64,000 bases of DNA from the NCBI GenBank assembly GCA_035968315.1, contig JAVYIN010000011.1, positions 1 to 64,000 of the forward strand, read 5' to 3'. This document shows positions 8,559 to 17,329 of the stretch, piece by piece (positions within the stretch are counted from its first letter, which is position 1; each line of letters starts with the position of its first letter). The stretch comes from Nitrospira sp. (lineage in GTDB: Bacteria; Nitrospirota; Nitrospiria; Nitrospirales; Nitrospiraceae). Both the position numbers and the translations under genes were made by a program. The notes beneath the pieces were generated by a model. That model made no database searches. It saw only the letters and a program-made list of their open reading frames with translations, and was not told the origin of the DNA.

Positions 8559-8623
8559 GTATAGTTGGACCTAGATGTCGTGCGCGCGGGTCCTCACTTT
8601 TAACCAGAAAGGGGTTTAACCCT

Positions 8624-9064
8624 ATGAGTATCTCGGCTGGTTCCGAGTCGTCTATCTTACCAACAAGCGCCCCAGCGGCCTCGTCGCTTCCCGTCCAAGA
8701 CATGGTGGGAGCCGGCAAAGCCTGGGGACTCTGCACCTCAGTCGACCTCCAAGATTGCAATCCCGAACTGATCCGCAGTGCCGACCATATCAAGCGCTAT
8801 GTTGTGGAGCTCTGCGAGCTCATCGGCATGAAACGCTTTGGCGAATGCCAGGTCGTCAATTTCGGCGAAGGCCGCGTGGCTGGGTATTCCATGGTGCAGC
8901 TGATCTCGACCTCGCTGATCAGTGGACATTTCGCCAACGACACCAACAACGCGTATCTCGACATCTTCAGTTGCAAGGGTTATGACCCAGCGGTCGTCGA
9001 AGCGTTCTCGAAGGAATTCTTCGGCGCGCGCCGCAGCATGGCCACCGCCACGCTACGGTATTAG
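8624..9064 (+). CDS. S-adenosylmethionine decarboxylase-like protein (SpeD family)
   Basis: A 146-residue protein resembling class 1B SpeD, which makes decarboxylated SAM for polyamine synthesis after self-cleavage generates a pyruvoyl group. The usual cleavage motif ESH is TSL here. Even so, the Ser (S97), the processing His five residues on (H102) and the Cys fifteen further (C117) keep the spacing I recall for S63/H68/C83 of Thermotoga SpeD. A roughly 25-residue low-complexity N-terminus precedes the domain. No other polyamine gene is nearby. Whether the product is dcSAM or another decarboxylation product is unknown. Confidence 0.75.
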   Translation: MSISAGSESSILPTSAPAASSLPVQDMVGAGKAWGLCTSVDLQDCNPELIRSADHIKRYVVELCELIGMKRFGECQVVNFGEGRVAGYSMVQLISTSLISGHFANDTNNAYLDIFSCKGYDPAVVEAFSKEFFGARRSMATATLRY

Positions 9065-9085
9065 TCGCACGCTGAGTCACCCAGG

Positions 9086-9115
9086 AATGGGGGCCGCGTG
9101 CTCGTGGCCCCCATT
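9086..9115 (+). terminator. Hairpin terminator-like structure after the speD-like gene
   Basis: A perfect 10-bp inverted repeat, AATGGGGGCC (9086-9095) and GGCCCCCATT (9106-9115), around a 10-nt loop, 21 nt after the stop codon. No U tract follows, so it may act as an mRNA-stabilising hairpin or a weak terminator. Confidence 0.6.
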
Positions 9116-9147
9116 GCCGTGACCCACGATAGCCCCTCTAGCGACCC

Positions 9148-9483
9148 ATGAAACCCACGTCCGTTGCCCAGTTTTTTCAGTCATTGCCGGCCTCGCTGGA
9201 CCGGGACGCCGCTGAGGATGTCACGGTGGTCTATCAGTTCGATCTGAGCGGGACTCAGGGCGGGCAGTATTCCGTTCACGTCGCGGATGGGGCCTGTACG
9301 GTTCAGAATGGGCCGCATCCTGATCCGCACGTGACTATTTCTATGACGGGCGAAGACTGTCTCAAGCTGCTCAATGGCCAGCTCAATGCCCCGGCCAGCG
9401 TGATGACCGGCCGCCTTCGGGTGAGCGGGGATATGGGGTTGGCGCTCCAACTCAAGTCGCTGTTTCCCACCATCGGGTCGTAA
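9148..9483 (+). CDS. SCP2 sterol-binding-domain protein
   Basis: A 111-residue single-domain protein. It shows the SCP2 pattern: an amphipathic strand series (VVYQFDLSG, QYSVHVADG), then the DPHVTISMTGEDCLKLLNGQ block and a C-terminal RVSGDMGLALQL segment. SCP2 folds bind lipids or other hydrophobic ligands in the cytoplasm. ATG 9148 is the only sensible start. It may be co-transcribed with rbgA, 108 nt downstream. Confidence 0.85.
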   Translation: MKPTSVAQFFQSLPASLDRDAAEDVTVVYQFDLSGTQGGQYSVHVADGACTVQNGPHPDPHVTISMTGEDCLKLLNGQLNAPASVMTGRLRVSGDMGLALQLKSLFPTIGS

Positions 9484-9591
9484 CCCGTCCAGGGGCCGGT
9501 TCAGTGCATGCCTCTCTGCCGGGCTTGACGCCGGTTGCTCCCCTCTGCGACGGTGTTCCACTGTCTTCTTCATCTGAAAGGCCCTGTCCCT

Positions 9592-10449
9592 ATGTCGATC
9601 CAGTGGTTTCCCGGTCACATGAATGCGGCCCGCAAAGAAGCGGCCAAGACCATGGAAATGATCGATGTCCTCGTCGAAATCCTGGACGCGCGCATTCCCG
9701 AGGCCAGCTGCAATCCGTTGATCGAAGAGCTGCGCCAGGCCCGCCAGCGGCCCTGTTTGAAGGTGCTCAATAAAGCGGATCTGGCCGACCCCGCGGTGAC
9801 CCAGGCCTGGCTCGATTTCTATAACCGGCAACCGGGCGTGAGCGCGGTGGCCCTGTCCTGCCAGCATGCGGGCGACGCCGCCAAGATTCCCCGTCTGTGC
9901 CAGCCCTTGGCGCCCCATCGCAACAGCATCGTCAAGCCGCTCCGCATGCTGATCATGGGCGTCCCCAACGTGGGCAAATCCACGTTGATGAATGCGCTCC
10001 TCAAGCGCCGCATCGCCCGCGTGGGGGATGAACCGGCCGTGACCAAGGTGCAGCAGCGGCATAAACTGAACGACCGCATGACCATCACCGACTCGCCCGG
10101 CTTGCTGTGGGGGACGATCAAAGATCCCCAGGTGGGGCTTCTGCTGGCCACGATCAACGCGGTCGGGCACACGGTTGTCGACAACGAGGCCGTGGCTGAG
10201 TTTCTCGCCGGCATCCTGCTTGCGCGGTACCCCGCCAGGCTCACGGCCCGCTATGGTTTTGCCGTCGAGGGGCTCACAAGTGCCGGGGTGATCGATGCCA
10301 TCGCCAAAAAACGTGGCTGTCTGCTGGCCGGAAGCGGCGGCGCGCTGGACCGGGAAAAAGCGGCCAGGATTCTCTTGGCCGACTATCGCGACGGCACGCT
10401 GGGACGCACGAGCTTGGAGGTTCCGAAGGCGCAGGAAAGCGCTACGTAG
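9592..10449 (+). CDS. rbgA: Ribosome biogenesis GTPase YlqF/RbgA
   Basis: A 285-residue circularly permuted GTPase. The G4 motif NKAD (60-63) precedes G1 GVPNVGKS (123-130) and G3 DSPG (167-170), the order diagnostic for the YlqF/YawG group. The N-terminal WFPGHM motif is also typical. It acts in late assembly of the large ribosomal subunit. ATG 9592 is chosen because it places WFPGHM at residues 5-10; the frame opens earlier at 9535. Confidence 0.93.
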   Translation: MSIQWFPGHMNAARKEAAKTMEMIDVLVEILDARIPEASCNPLIEELRQARQRPCLKVLNKADLADPAVTQAWLDFYNRQPGVSAVALSCQHAGDAAKIPRLCQPLAPHRNSIVKPLRMLIMGVPNVGKSTLMNALLKRRIARVGDEPAVTKVQQRHKLNDRMTITDSPGLLWGTIKDPQVGLLLATINAVGHTVVDNEAVAEFLAGILLARYPARLTARYGFAVEGLTSAGVIDAIAKKRGCLLAGSGGALDREKAARILLADYRDGTLGRTSLEVPKAQESAT

Positions 10450-10464
10450 CCGTTCCGTGTGACG

Positions 10465-13400
10465 CTATTGTGGGGCTGGTTGCTCCACCGCCGGGATGTG
10501 GTTCGCTGGCGAGGTGGCAGGGGCCGGCTGTTCCTCTTCGAACTTTCTCGGGAACCGTTCTTCCAAAATCATATACATCGTCGGGACGAGGAAGAGGGTC
10601 AGCAAGGTCGAGACGCTGAGTCCTCCCACGACCGATCGCGCCAGCGGGGCGTTCGTTTCTCCGCCCGTGCCCCAGCCGATGGCCATGGGCAGCAGGCCGA
10701 AGACGGTCGCGAGCGAGGTCATGAGAATGGGGCGCAACCGGGTGCGTGAGGCGGTTACCACCGCGTCATGCAACGGGCGGCCCTTGCGGCGCAGGACGTT
10801 GGTGTAGTCCACGAGCAGCACGCCGTTCGAGACGACGATGCCGAGCATCATGATGATGCCCATCATGGACGTGGTCGAGAGCGTGGTATTGGTCAGGAAC
10901 AGGATCAGGATCACGCCCGGGAAGCCCATCGGCACCGAGAACATGATGATGAAGGGATCAACGAGCGATTTGAACTGCGCCGCCATCACCATGTAGACGA
11001 GCGCCAGGGCCAGGACCGTGGCGAATTGCAGCCCCTGGAAGGTCTCGCGCTGCTGCTGGATCTGTCCCGCGATCTTGAGGCTGAACCCCGTTGGCAGCTG
11101 GAGATTGGCAAAGGCGGCGTCCAGGTCGGCGGCGATGGCGCCCAGGTCGCGATTGACCGGATTCGCCGTGATGTGGACGACGCGTTGGAAGTATTTCCGG
11201 TCGATTTTCACGGGGCCGGCGTTCAGCTTGAGCGACGCGACATTTTTCAGCAGGACCGGCTCCCCCGCCTTGGTGGTGAGGAGAATATTTTCCAGATCGG
11301 TGAGGTCCTTCCGGTATTCCTCCGCCAGCCAGGCGCTGATGTAGTACTCGTTGCCGTTTTGCGGGTCGGTGTAGATGATGGGGTCGGTCTGGCCGTTGCC
11401 GTTCAGTGAAAAGAGCACGGCGTTGGCCACCTCGGTTTCGCTGATTCCCAGCAGCGCGGCCTTTTCGCGGTCCACCACGACATTGATTTCCGGATAGTTC
11501 TCTTCGCGGCTGACCTCGATGTCGGCGAGCCCCGGTATTTTGTGCATCGCGTCTTCCACCTGGCGGATCGCGCTCCGGGCCTTCTCAAAGTCGTAGCCGT
11601 AAATTTCGACGTCGATGGATTTTTGCGAACCGAAACTCGTCACTCGTTTGACCAATCCACCTGGATCGAAAAACATGGCGACCCCGGGGAACAGCTTGAT
11701 GACTTTGGGGCGCACGTCGTTCATGACCTGCACCTGGGTCCGTTTCCGTTTGTCGGGCGGGACCAGATAGACGGAGATGACGGAGGTGTGCGGGCCGGTG
11801 TTGGGGTTGAAGAGGGAGGAGCGGCCCTGGGCGAGCACGCCGGTGCTGGACACCATCGTTTCCAATTCGTTCGCCGGAATATTCTCGCGCAGGACGCGTT
11901 CCACCTCCGCAACTTGCTGCTCCGTTTTCTCCACCCGCTGGCCGACGGGCGCGCGCAAGACAATCCGGAACTGGCTCTCATCCGAGACCGGCAGGAACTC
12001 GGTGCCGATCATGGGCAGCAGCAGCAGGGAGCCGAGAAAGACCAGCACCACGGCGGAGATGAAGGCCCGCCGATGGTTCAGGACCCAGCGCAACGATTCT
12101 TCGTAGCGCCGGTCCAGCGATTCGTAGCGGTCGCGGCTCCAGTCCATCATGCGCACGAACCAGCCGGGCATGGCGCGATGGGCCTCCTGCTCCGGCTTCA
12201 GGAACTTGTAGCAGAGCGCCGGGGTGACGGTGCGCGAGATGAAGAAGGAGGTGAAGAGGGCAATGGCAATGGTGACGGTCAGGGGGATCAAGAGCAGGCG
12301 CGCGATGCCGACGACGAAGAACATGGGCAGAAAGACGACCACGGTGGTGACCGTCGAGGCGAAGATCGGCATGGCCACTTCGCGGGCGGCTTCCAGGATC
12401 GCGTCCCACCGGCGCGGCGTGTCGTTCAGGTGGCGCTGAATATTTTCCAGCTCGACAATCGAGTCGTCCACCAGGCGGCCGATGCCCAGGGCCAGCCCTC
12501 CCAAGGTAAAGACGTTCAGCGTTTGACCGGTGAAATAGAGCACGATGAAGGTGACGAGAATCGACAGGGGAATCGACACGGAAATGATCAGGGTGCTCGT
12601 CAGATTGCGGAGGAAAATCAGAATGACGGCGGCGGCCAGCAGCGAGCCGTGCAGGGCCTGCTCGATCAGGTTCTGGATCGATTGGCGGATGTAGACGGAC
12701 TGGTCGAAGGAGATGCCGAGTTTCACGCCGGGCGGAACGCCGATCATCTTGGGCAGCGCGGCGCGCAGCGCGTCCACGACTTCGACCGTGTTGGCGATCG
12801 GTTGTTTGTTCACGCGCAGGTAGACGGCTCTCGTGCCGTCCGTGCGGACGATGTTGGTCTGGATGTCGGACGAGTCGGTCACGGTCCCCACGTCCCGGAC
12901 GCGGACGGGGCTGCCCTGCTGGTTTACCTTCACGATGACGTCCTGGATTGGATCGACGGTCTTGAATTGGTTGTTCGTGAAGACGTTGTAGTCGAGATTG
13001 CCGGCCTTGAGGTCGCCGGACGGCAAAATCAGGTTCGCGGCCTTCACCGATTTGACGACGTCGAGGATCGAGAGCCCCCGCGCATTGAGCAACGCCGGGT
13101 CCAGGTTGATGTTGATCTGGCGGATCTTGCCGCCTTCGACCGTGGCGGCGGCCACATTGGCGATCTGCTCGATTTGCGGGGCGATCGTGTTGTAGGCCAG
13201 GTCGTAGAGGGCGCGCTCGTCCAGATCGTCGCTGGAGACGGTCACAAACGAGACCGGAATATTCGAGATGTCGAACTTGACGATGAAGGGCTGCAGAATG
13301 CCGGGCGGCAAGCTGTTCAGGATTTGCGTGACCCGTTGCATCACCTCCATCTGGCCCACGTTGATGTCGGCGCCCCAGTTGAACCAGATTTGGACCGCGC

Positions 13401-13665
13401 CGATGCCTTGTTTCGAAAAGGACTCGACGTGTTCGACGTTGGAGGCGGAACTCACGGCCTTTTCGATGGGGTAGACGACGCTCTGTTCGATGTCGAGCGG
13501 GGGAGCCCCTTTATAGATGACGCCGACGAAGGCGACGGGGACCTGGATGTTCGGGAAGAGATCGACCGGGAGCCGATCCAGCGACGTGACGCCCAGCACC
13601 ACCATCGCGAGCGACAGCATCAGGATGCCGATGCGGTTTCGTAGTGCGATGAGTGTCAGCCACAT
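10465..13665 (-). CDS. RND efflux transporter, inner-membrane permease (HAE1-like)
   Basis: A 1066-residue proton-driven RND pump, full length for the family. The N-terminal helix, two large periplasmic loops and two sets of transmembrane helices are all visible. The proton-relay aspartates D400-D401 sit in the RLVDDSIVELEN segment of TM4. It pairs with the adaptor encoded upstream and a TolC-like channel not present here. Substrates cannot be told from sequence; the motif is closer to hydrophobe exporters than to metal exporters. A long plus-strand frame over it (11542-13644) is a shadow. Confidence 0.92.
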   Translation of the reverse strand: MWLTLIALRNRIGILMLSLAMVVLGVTSLDRLPVDLFPNIQVPVAFVGVIYKGAPPLDIEQSVVYPIEKAVSSASNVEHVESFSKQGIGAVQIWFNWGADINVGQMEVMQRVTQILNSLPPGILQPFIVKFDISNIPVSFVTVSSDDLDERALYDLAYNTIAPQIEQIANVAAATVEGGKIRQININLDPALLNARGLSILDVVKSVKAANLILPSGDLKAGNLDYNVFTNNQFKTVDPIQDVIVKVNQQGSPVRVRDVGTVTDSSDIQTNIVRTDGTRAVYLRVNKQPIANTVEVVDALRAALPKMIGVPPGVKLGISFDQSVYIRQSIQNLIEQALHGSLLAAAVILIFLRNLTSTLIISVSIPLSILVTFIVLYFTGQTLNVFTLGGLALGIGRLVDDSIVELENIQRHLNDTPRRWDAILEAAREVAMPIFASTVTTVVVFLPMFFVVGIARLLLIPLTVTIAIALFTSFFISRTVTPALCYKFLKPEQEAHRAMPGWFVRMMDWSRDRYESLDRRYEESLRWVLNHRRAFISAVVLVFLGSLLLLPMIGTEFLPVSDESQFRIVLRAPVGQRVEKTEQQVAEVERVLRENIPANELETMVSSTGVLAQGRSSLFNPNTGPHTSVISVYLVPPDKRKRTQVQVMNDVRPKVIKLFPGVAMFFDPGGLVKRVTSFGSQKSIDVEIYGYDFEKARSAIRQVEDAMHKIPGLADIEVSREENYPEINVVVDREKAALLGISETEVANAVLFSLNGNGQTDPIIYTDPQNGNEYYISAWLAEEYRKDLTDLENILLTTKAGEPVLLKNVASLKLNAGPVKIDRKYFQRVVHITANPVNRDLGAIAADLDAAFANLQLPTGFSLKIAGQIQQQRETFQGLQFATVLALALVYMVMAAQFKSLVDPFIIMFSVPMGFPGVILILFLTNTTLSTTSMMGIIMMLGIVVSNGVLLVDYTNVLRRKGRPLHDAVVTASRTRLRPILMTSLATVFGLLPMAIGWGTGGETNAPLARSVVGGLSVSTLLTLFLVPTMYMILEERFPRKFEEEQPAPATSPANHIPAVEQPAPQ

Positions 13666-13680
13666 GATAGAGACGTCAAG

Positions 13681-13769
13681 CGTGAAACGTTAGACGTGAA
13701 ACGTGGGGCGTAACCGGTCAGAGGGGGAGGCTTCTTCACTTTTCACCTTTTACGTTTCACGTTTCACGG
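13681..13769. repeat. Palindromic heptad array R4 (CGTGAAA type)
   Basis: Five units beginning CGT (CGTGAAA, CGTTAGA, CGTGAAA, CGTGGGG, CGTAACC) cover 13681-13715. After a 19-nt centre come five inverted units (TTCACTT, TTCACCT, TTTACGT, TTCACGT, TTCACGG) at 13735-13769. It fills the gap between the RND permease and adaptor genes, and its second arm runs into the adaptor's last codons and stop. Confidence 0.87.
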
Positions 13770-14937
13770 CATTCATCGGTTGCGTTTGCACCGGGGTGCC
13801 GTCGTGCACGAGGTCCTTGCCGGAGACGATGACCTGCTCCTCGCCTGTGAGTCCCTTGGTGATCTCCACGCGATTCTCCTCGCGGGCTCCGATTTCGACA
13901 TTGACGCGCTGGGCTTTCCCATCCCGCACGACATAGACATATTGCACGTCTTCCAGCCGGCTGACCGCATCGATCGGAATTTGAATGGCCTGGGGATGTG
14001 TGCCGACGCGGGCTTCGACCCGCGCGAACATGCCGCCTTTCAGATCCCGTTCTTTGTTGGGCAGGTCGATTTCCACGGTCATCGTGCGGGTGGCGCGGTT
14101 GAGGGCCTGGACGATGCGCGTGACGGTGCCTTCGAAGACGCGCTCCGGATAGGCTTCGGCGCGCACCTCCGCCTTTTGGCCGATGTGCACGAGCGGAATG
14201 TCTTTCTCGACCACTTCAATCAAAATCCGCACGGTCTCGATGTCGTGCAGGCTGAGAATGCCGCGCGAATTGGTGGAGGTGCTGGCGGTCGCGCTGGTGA
14301 CAGAGGCGCCCTGATCCAGGTTGCGTTCGGCGACATAGCCGGCGAAGGGTGCGCGAATGTAGGAATAGGCCAGGTTCGTGTCCGCCTGGGCGAGGGCGAC
14401 CTCCATCTGTTTGACCTGTGCCTGGAGCGATTCCAGCGCCGCGGTGGCCCCGTCGAAATTCACCTGGGCGTTGTCCAGGTCTTGTTGTGAGACGAATTGA
14501 TCCGTGATGAGCGATTGCATCCGGTTGAGCATCAGTTTCGTGTTGCGGACCGCGGCCTGCTGCTGGGTGACCTTGGCCTTGGCCGCCGCCAGATTGGCCT
14601 TGGCCTGATTGACGGCATGCTGGTAGTCGGTATGGTCGATCTCGACCAGCAGTTGGTTCGCTTTGACGAAGTCCCCCTTGTCCACGTGGATTTTGGCGAT
14701 GTAGCCATCGACGCGGGAGAAGAGGTTGACGACCTGGTTGGGGATGATATCTGCTGTGTAGGTCAGGCGAATCGGGAGATCTTGCTTCAGCGGAGCGACG
14801 GTCCCGACGGTAATGATGCGAGTTTTCTTGCTGTCGGTTTTGGCGCCGCTGCTCAAGCGGAACACCACCAGGGCGGTGACGGCGAAGAAAATGATCACCC
14901 CCAGGATGACGAAGGGGTGTTGCTTCAACGATTTCAT
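13750..14937 (-). CDS. RND efflux periplasmic adaptor (membrane fusion protein)
   Basis: A 395-residue HlyD/AcrA-type adaptor. A membrane anchor lies at residues 7-28 (around VILGVIIFFAVTALVVF), followed by a barrel-sandwich/lipoyl half, a coiled-coil hairpin rich in Ala, Lys and Gln, and the second half-motif RAPFAGYVAERNLDQG. It links the permease to an outer-membrane channel. It precedes the permease gene in the operon and overlaps the TetR stop by 4 nt (ATGA). Its last residues VKRET and the stop codon are encoded by heptad repeat R4. Confidence 0.9.
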   Translation of the reverse strand: MKSLKQHPFVILGVIIFFAVTALVVFRLSSGAKTDSKKTRIITVGTVAPLKQDLPIRLTYTADIIPNQVVNLFSRVDGYIAKIHVDKGDFVKANQLLVEIDHTDYQHAVNQAKANLAAAKAKVTQQQAAVRNTKLMLNRMQSLITDQFVSQQDLDNAQVNFDGATAALESLQAQVKQMEVALAQADTNLAYSYIRAPFAGYVAERNLDQGASVTSATASTSTNSRGILSLHDIETVRILIEVVEKDIPLVHIGQKAEVRAEAYPERVFEGTVTRIVQALNRATRTMTVEIDLPNKERDLKGGMFARVEARVGTHPQAIQIPIDAVSRLEDVQYVYVVRDGKAQRVNVEIGAREENRVEITKGLTGEEQVIVSGKDLVHDGTPVQTQPMNAVKRET

Positions 14938-15578
14938 ATCAAGCGCCTCGTCTTGGCACGGCCGGTCGAGGGGGTGGTGACGAGGCCGTGCAGGAAGATT
15001 TCCACATAGGTTGAGACGGTGTCGTCGTACGATCGGTCCATCGGCACACCGAAGATTTCGTGCAGCAGGCGATGGTGGACGACCATGCCGATAAAGGCCC
15101 GGGCCGCCAAGAGGGGATCCACCTGGCGAAACGCGCCGTCGTCGATCCGTTGCCGGATATAGGCGGCCAGGTGATCGTAGAAAACCTTGTGATGCTTTCC
15201 GAAGAACATATCGGACAATTCGTGGCCTTCCAAGGCGCTGAACAATAAGAGCCGCAGCAACGTCGGATCGACGCCGGGGCGGATCCGGTAGCTGGCGATC
15301 AGGGTGAAGACGCGCCGGTCGTCCCGCTTCTTGGCCGATTCTTCGATGGCCCCGAGGAGTTCGTTGACGGTAACTTTCTCTGCGAGGATGGCGGCATAGA
15401 GGGCGCGCTTGGTCGGGAAATGTTTGAAGACCAATGCTTCGCTGATCCCGGCGGCCTTGGCGATCTCTTTGGTGGTGGTGCCGTTGAAGCCTTTTTTGGC
15501 GAACAAACCCGTCGCGGCCTGAATAAGGCTGGCTTGCCGCTCAGGGCTCGACCGTCTGGCTCGTGAGATCGTCGGCAT
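14934..15578 (-). CDS. TetR/AcrR family transcriptional regulator
   Basis: A 214-residue repressor. The N-terminal helix-turn-helix is visible around TTKEIAKAAGISEALVFKHF (roughly residues 34-53), followed by an all-helical ligand-binding domain of normal length. It is the first gene of the TetR-adaptor-permease operon and its stop overlaps the adaptor start, so it most likely represses its own efflux operon. The inverted repeat just upstream of its start is the probable operator. The inducer is unknown. Confidence 0.9.
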   Translation of the reverse strand: MPTISRARRSSPERQASLIQAATGLFAKKGFNGTTTKEIAKAAGISEALVFKHFPTKRALYAAILAEKVTVNELLGAIEESAKKRDDRRVFTLIASYRIRPGVDPTLLRLLLFSALEGHELSDMFFGKHHKVFYDHLAAYIRQRIDDGAFRQVDPLLAARAFIGMVVHHRLLHEIFGVPMDRSYDDTVSTYVEIFLHGLVTTPSTGRAKTRRLI

Positions 15579-15591
15579 ACTGCTCTGGTGA

Positions 15592-15607
15592 GTAAGTGGT
15601 TACTTAC
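15592..15607. promoter_or_regulatory. Probable TetR operator (inverted repeat)
   Basis: GTAAGT-GGTT-ACTTAC, a perfect 6-bp inverted repeat with a 4-nt centre, 14 nt upstream of the tetR start codon at 15578. Position and symmetry fit an autoregulatory TetR-family operator. The link is inferred. Confidence 0.6.
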
Positions 15608-15699
15608 AAAAACGTAACATGAGGCCACTCACGAAGACAAGCAACGGGTGGAATCGGGTGGGCGAGACGAATGTGGTTGGTGGGTGACGTGCCGGACTG

Positions 15700-16137
15700 T
15701 TATGGAGCTGGCTTGAGGCCTGTTTGAGAGTAGTGCGGCTCTTCCGCGATGGCGACGAGGGGGGCGATATCAGAGGCTGAGGCCTGGCCGAGGTGCTTCC
15801 AAAGAAAACGCCAAAGCCGGGCGCGTTCAACGGGGCTGACACGAACAAATTCAAGCCCGCACTGGGCGCCGTTTGTCCAGACGATACGGGCCTCGGTGAT
15901 GCAGACCGGCTGCGGAAGATCGAGGACCAGCTTGAGCCTTTCTCCAGGACCGACCGGGCGGTACCCTTGGAGGAGGCATCCGGATTCGGACACATCCTTG
16001 AGTGCGGCGATGTCGTTCAGGTTGAGCCCTTGCTCAATAGCGATGCCAACCGGTTGCGTCATGGCAATTCGATACGTCTGCCGCCTGTCGAGCATTGTGC
16101 GGGGCTGTTTTTCGGTCGATGGTGTCGCCATGGTCAC
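15700..16137 (-). CDS. PilZ-domain protein
   Basis: A 145-residue protein with both c-di-GMP-binding signatures of PilZ: R19-x3-R23 in the RRQTYR segment and D48-V-S50-x2-G53 in DVSESG. Both are intact, so nucleotide binding is likely. The C-terminal 30 residues extend past the domain. The neighbour upstream (16235-16612) looks like a more degenerate relative, and the two may be co-transcribed. Confidence 0.85.
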   Translation of the reverse strand: MTMATPSTEKQPRTMLDRRQTYRIAMTQPVGIAIEQGLNLNDIAALKDVSESGCLLQGYRPVGPGERLKLVLDLPQPVCITEARIVWTNGAQCGLEFVRVSPVERARLWRFLWKHLGQASASDIAPLVAIAEEPHYSQTGLKPAP

Positions 16138-16234
16138 TGTCTCCTTCTGCCAATCGGACGGATCGGAACCCGGGGAACGCAGACAGCCTCTTTCAGGATG
16201 AGCCTGTCCGCCATCCAGGGAGAAGCAGGATTAT

Positions 16235-16612
16235 TCAACACACCCCTTGGTAGGAAAAGCTGGGTTCTGCCTGAACGCGTTCCAGCAACTCTTTGAGCCG
16301 CACTCGAGAGGCTTCTGGCACCTGCTGGAGATCCACCTCAAAAGTGTCCCATGTGGACGAGGCCACCTGGGCGCCCACGAGACAGAGGTGATCGTCTGAG
16401 TCCGGGATGGCAACCATGAGGGCGAGGGCCATGCCCGGCTTGACAGGGCAATCGCCCTGGATGCTCAGGGTGTGGGCGAATAGGCTGGTCACTCTCCCGT
16501 CGCCGAGGACACATTGGCTGCCGTCTATCCCGGAATAGGATACGGCCATTCCTTCCGCCAGCATTGCCGATGGGGTATCGATGGTCAGGGATTCTTGCTT
16601 GGCACGTCTCAT
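16235..16612 (-). CDS. PilZ-like protein, degenerate
   Basis: A 125-residue protein with a beta-barrel-like pattern. The segment PVKPGMALALMVAIPD and a following strand resemble the second half of PilZ domains and echo the neighbouring PilZ protein. The R-x3-R motif and the D-x-S-x2-G motif are not seen, so c-di-GMP binding is doubtful. The family assignment rests on pattern similarity and position only. Confidence 0.5.
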   Translation of the reverse strand: MRRAKQESLTIDTPSAMLAEGMAVSYSGIDGSQCVLGDGRVTSLFAHTLSIQGDCPVKPGMALALMVAIPDSDDHLCLVGAQVASSTWDTFEVDLQQVPEASRVRLKELLERVQAEPSFSYQGVC

Positions 16613-16795
16613 CTTGTTGTCCCTCCCTTGCCCTCTGTTGGAGCCGCCCGGTGGACTGACAGCTCAACCCTACCGCACAAGGGCTCCTTTGACAGCCCCC
16701 TAGGCGAGGGTGAGGGCACCCTGCTAAAGGGGGGGGGGCACTGTTCAACAATGAACGGTCACAGCATGCAGAGGGGGATTGTTGTACGGGGGAAT
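16613..16795. other. 183-nt spacer with G10 tract and degenerate inverted repeat
   Basis: Between the PilZ-like gene and the secreted protein gene. It contains a run of ten G at 16729-16738, and CCTTT...AAAGG and TGCCCTC/GAGGGTGAGGGCA type partial inverted repeats. It may be a decayed heptad array. No promoter or gene is evident. Confidence 0.4.
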
Positions 16796-17326
16796 TTAGA
16801 ACACCGTGCCGGAGTTGCCCTCGGCGAGTTTTTCGCGGAGCGTGCGGCTTTCAAAGAAAATGATGCCCTCCTCGGCGCGCGATTCAAACCGCAGCGTGAT
16901 TTCCGTATCGAACCCATGCCAGGCATAGACGCGGATCGGGCCGACGGAAATCTGTCCCGGTGTCCGATCGAGCGGTCCGTACTTGGATTGCAGATAGGTG
17001 AGCATCTGCTCGTGCGTCTCCTTGCCGTGGTAGCGGATCAGGACGCGGCCGAATTTTCCTTCAAACGTAGTGTACCGCAACACGTCGACCGGGATGGCGC
17101 CGAGCGCCGGAGTGCCGGTTTTCTGTTCGAAGGAGCGTAACGCGCCGGCCACTTCCACTTGCTTCAGCTGGTCGCTCTCGCCCAGTTCCGTGCCCCACAG
17201 CATTCCTTCGAATCCGTTCGGGTCGTTCACGATCGGGACGGCGAGCGCCAGGGCGGCGGGAAGCAGCAGGCCCGCGATCAAGCCGAGACACTGCGTGAGA
17301 GGCTGTCGGATGAGAGCGAGGGCCAT
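16796..17326 (-). CDS. Secreted protein of unknown function, paralogue A
   Basis: A 176-residue protein with an N-terminal signal peptide (hydrophobic core around LGLIAGLLLPAALALA). The mature part has the GFEGMLWGT block and the segment KYGPLDRTPGQ. It is clearly related to the gene directly upstream (17330-17854), with the same NDP-x-GF and W-G-T blocks and a C-terminal FI(F)FESRTL-type ending. The two genes are separated by 3 nt. Probably periplasmic; the function is unknown. Confidence 0.65.
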   Translation of the reverse strand: MALALIRQPLTQCLGLIAGLLLPAALALAVPIVNDPNGFEGMLWGTELGESDQLKQVEVAGALRSFEQKTGTPALGAIPVDVLRYTTFEGKFGRVLIRYHGKETHEQMLTYLQSKYGPLDRTPGQISVGPIRVYAWHGFDTEITLRFESRAEEGIIFFESRTLREKLAEGNSGTVF

Positions 17327-17329
17327 GGG

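Noticed and set aside
10465-10500. TolC-like gene expected with the RND pump
   Set aside because: No outer-membrane channel gene is found in or around the operon, which ends next to rbgA.
11542-13644. 700-residue plus-strand frame opposite the RND permease
   Set aside because: Its composition (many His, Asp, Arg, Gln) is typical of an antisense shadow in GC-rich DNA. The minus-strand permease is a complete known family.
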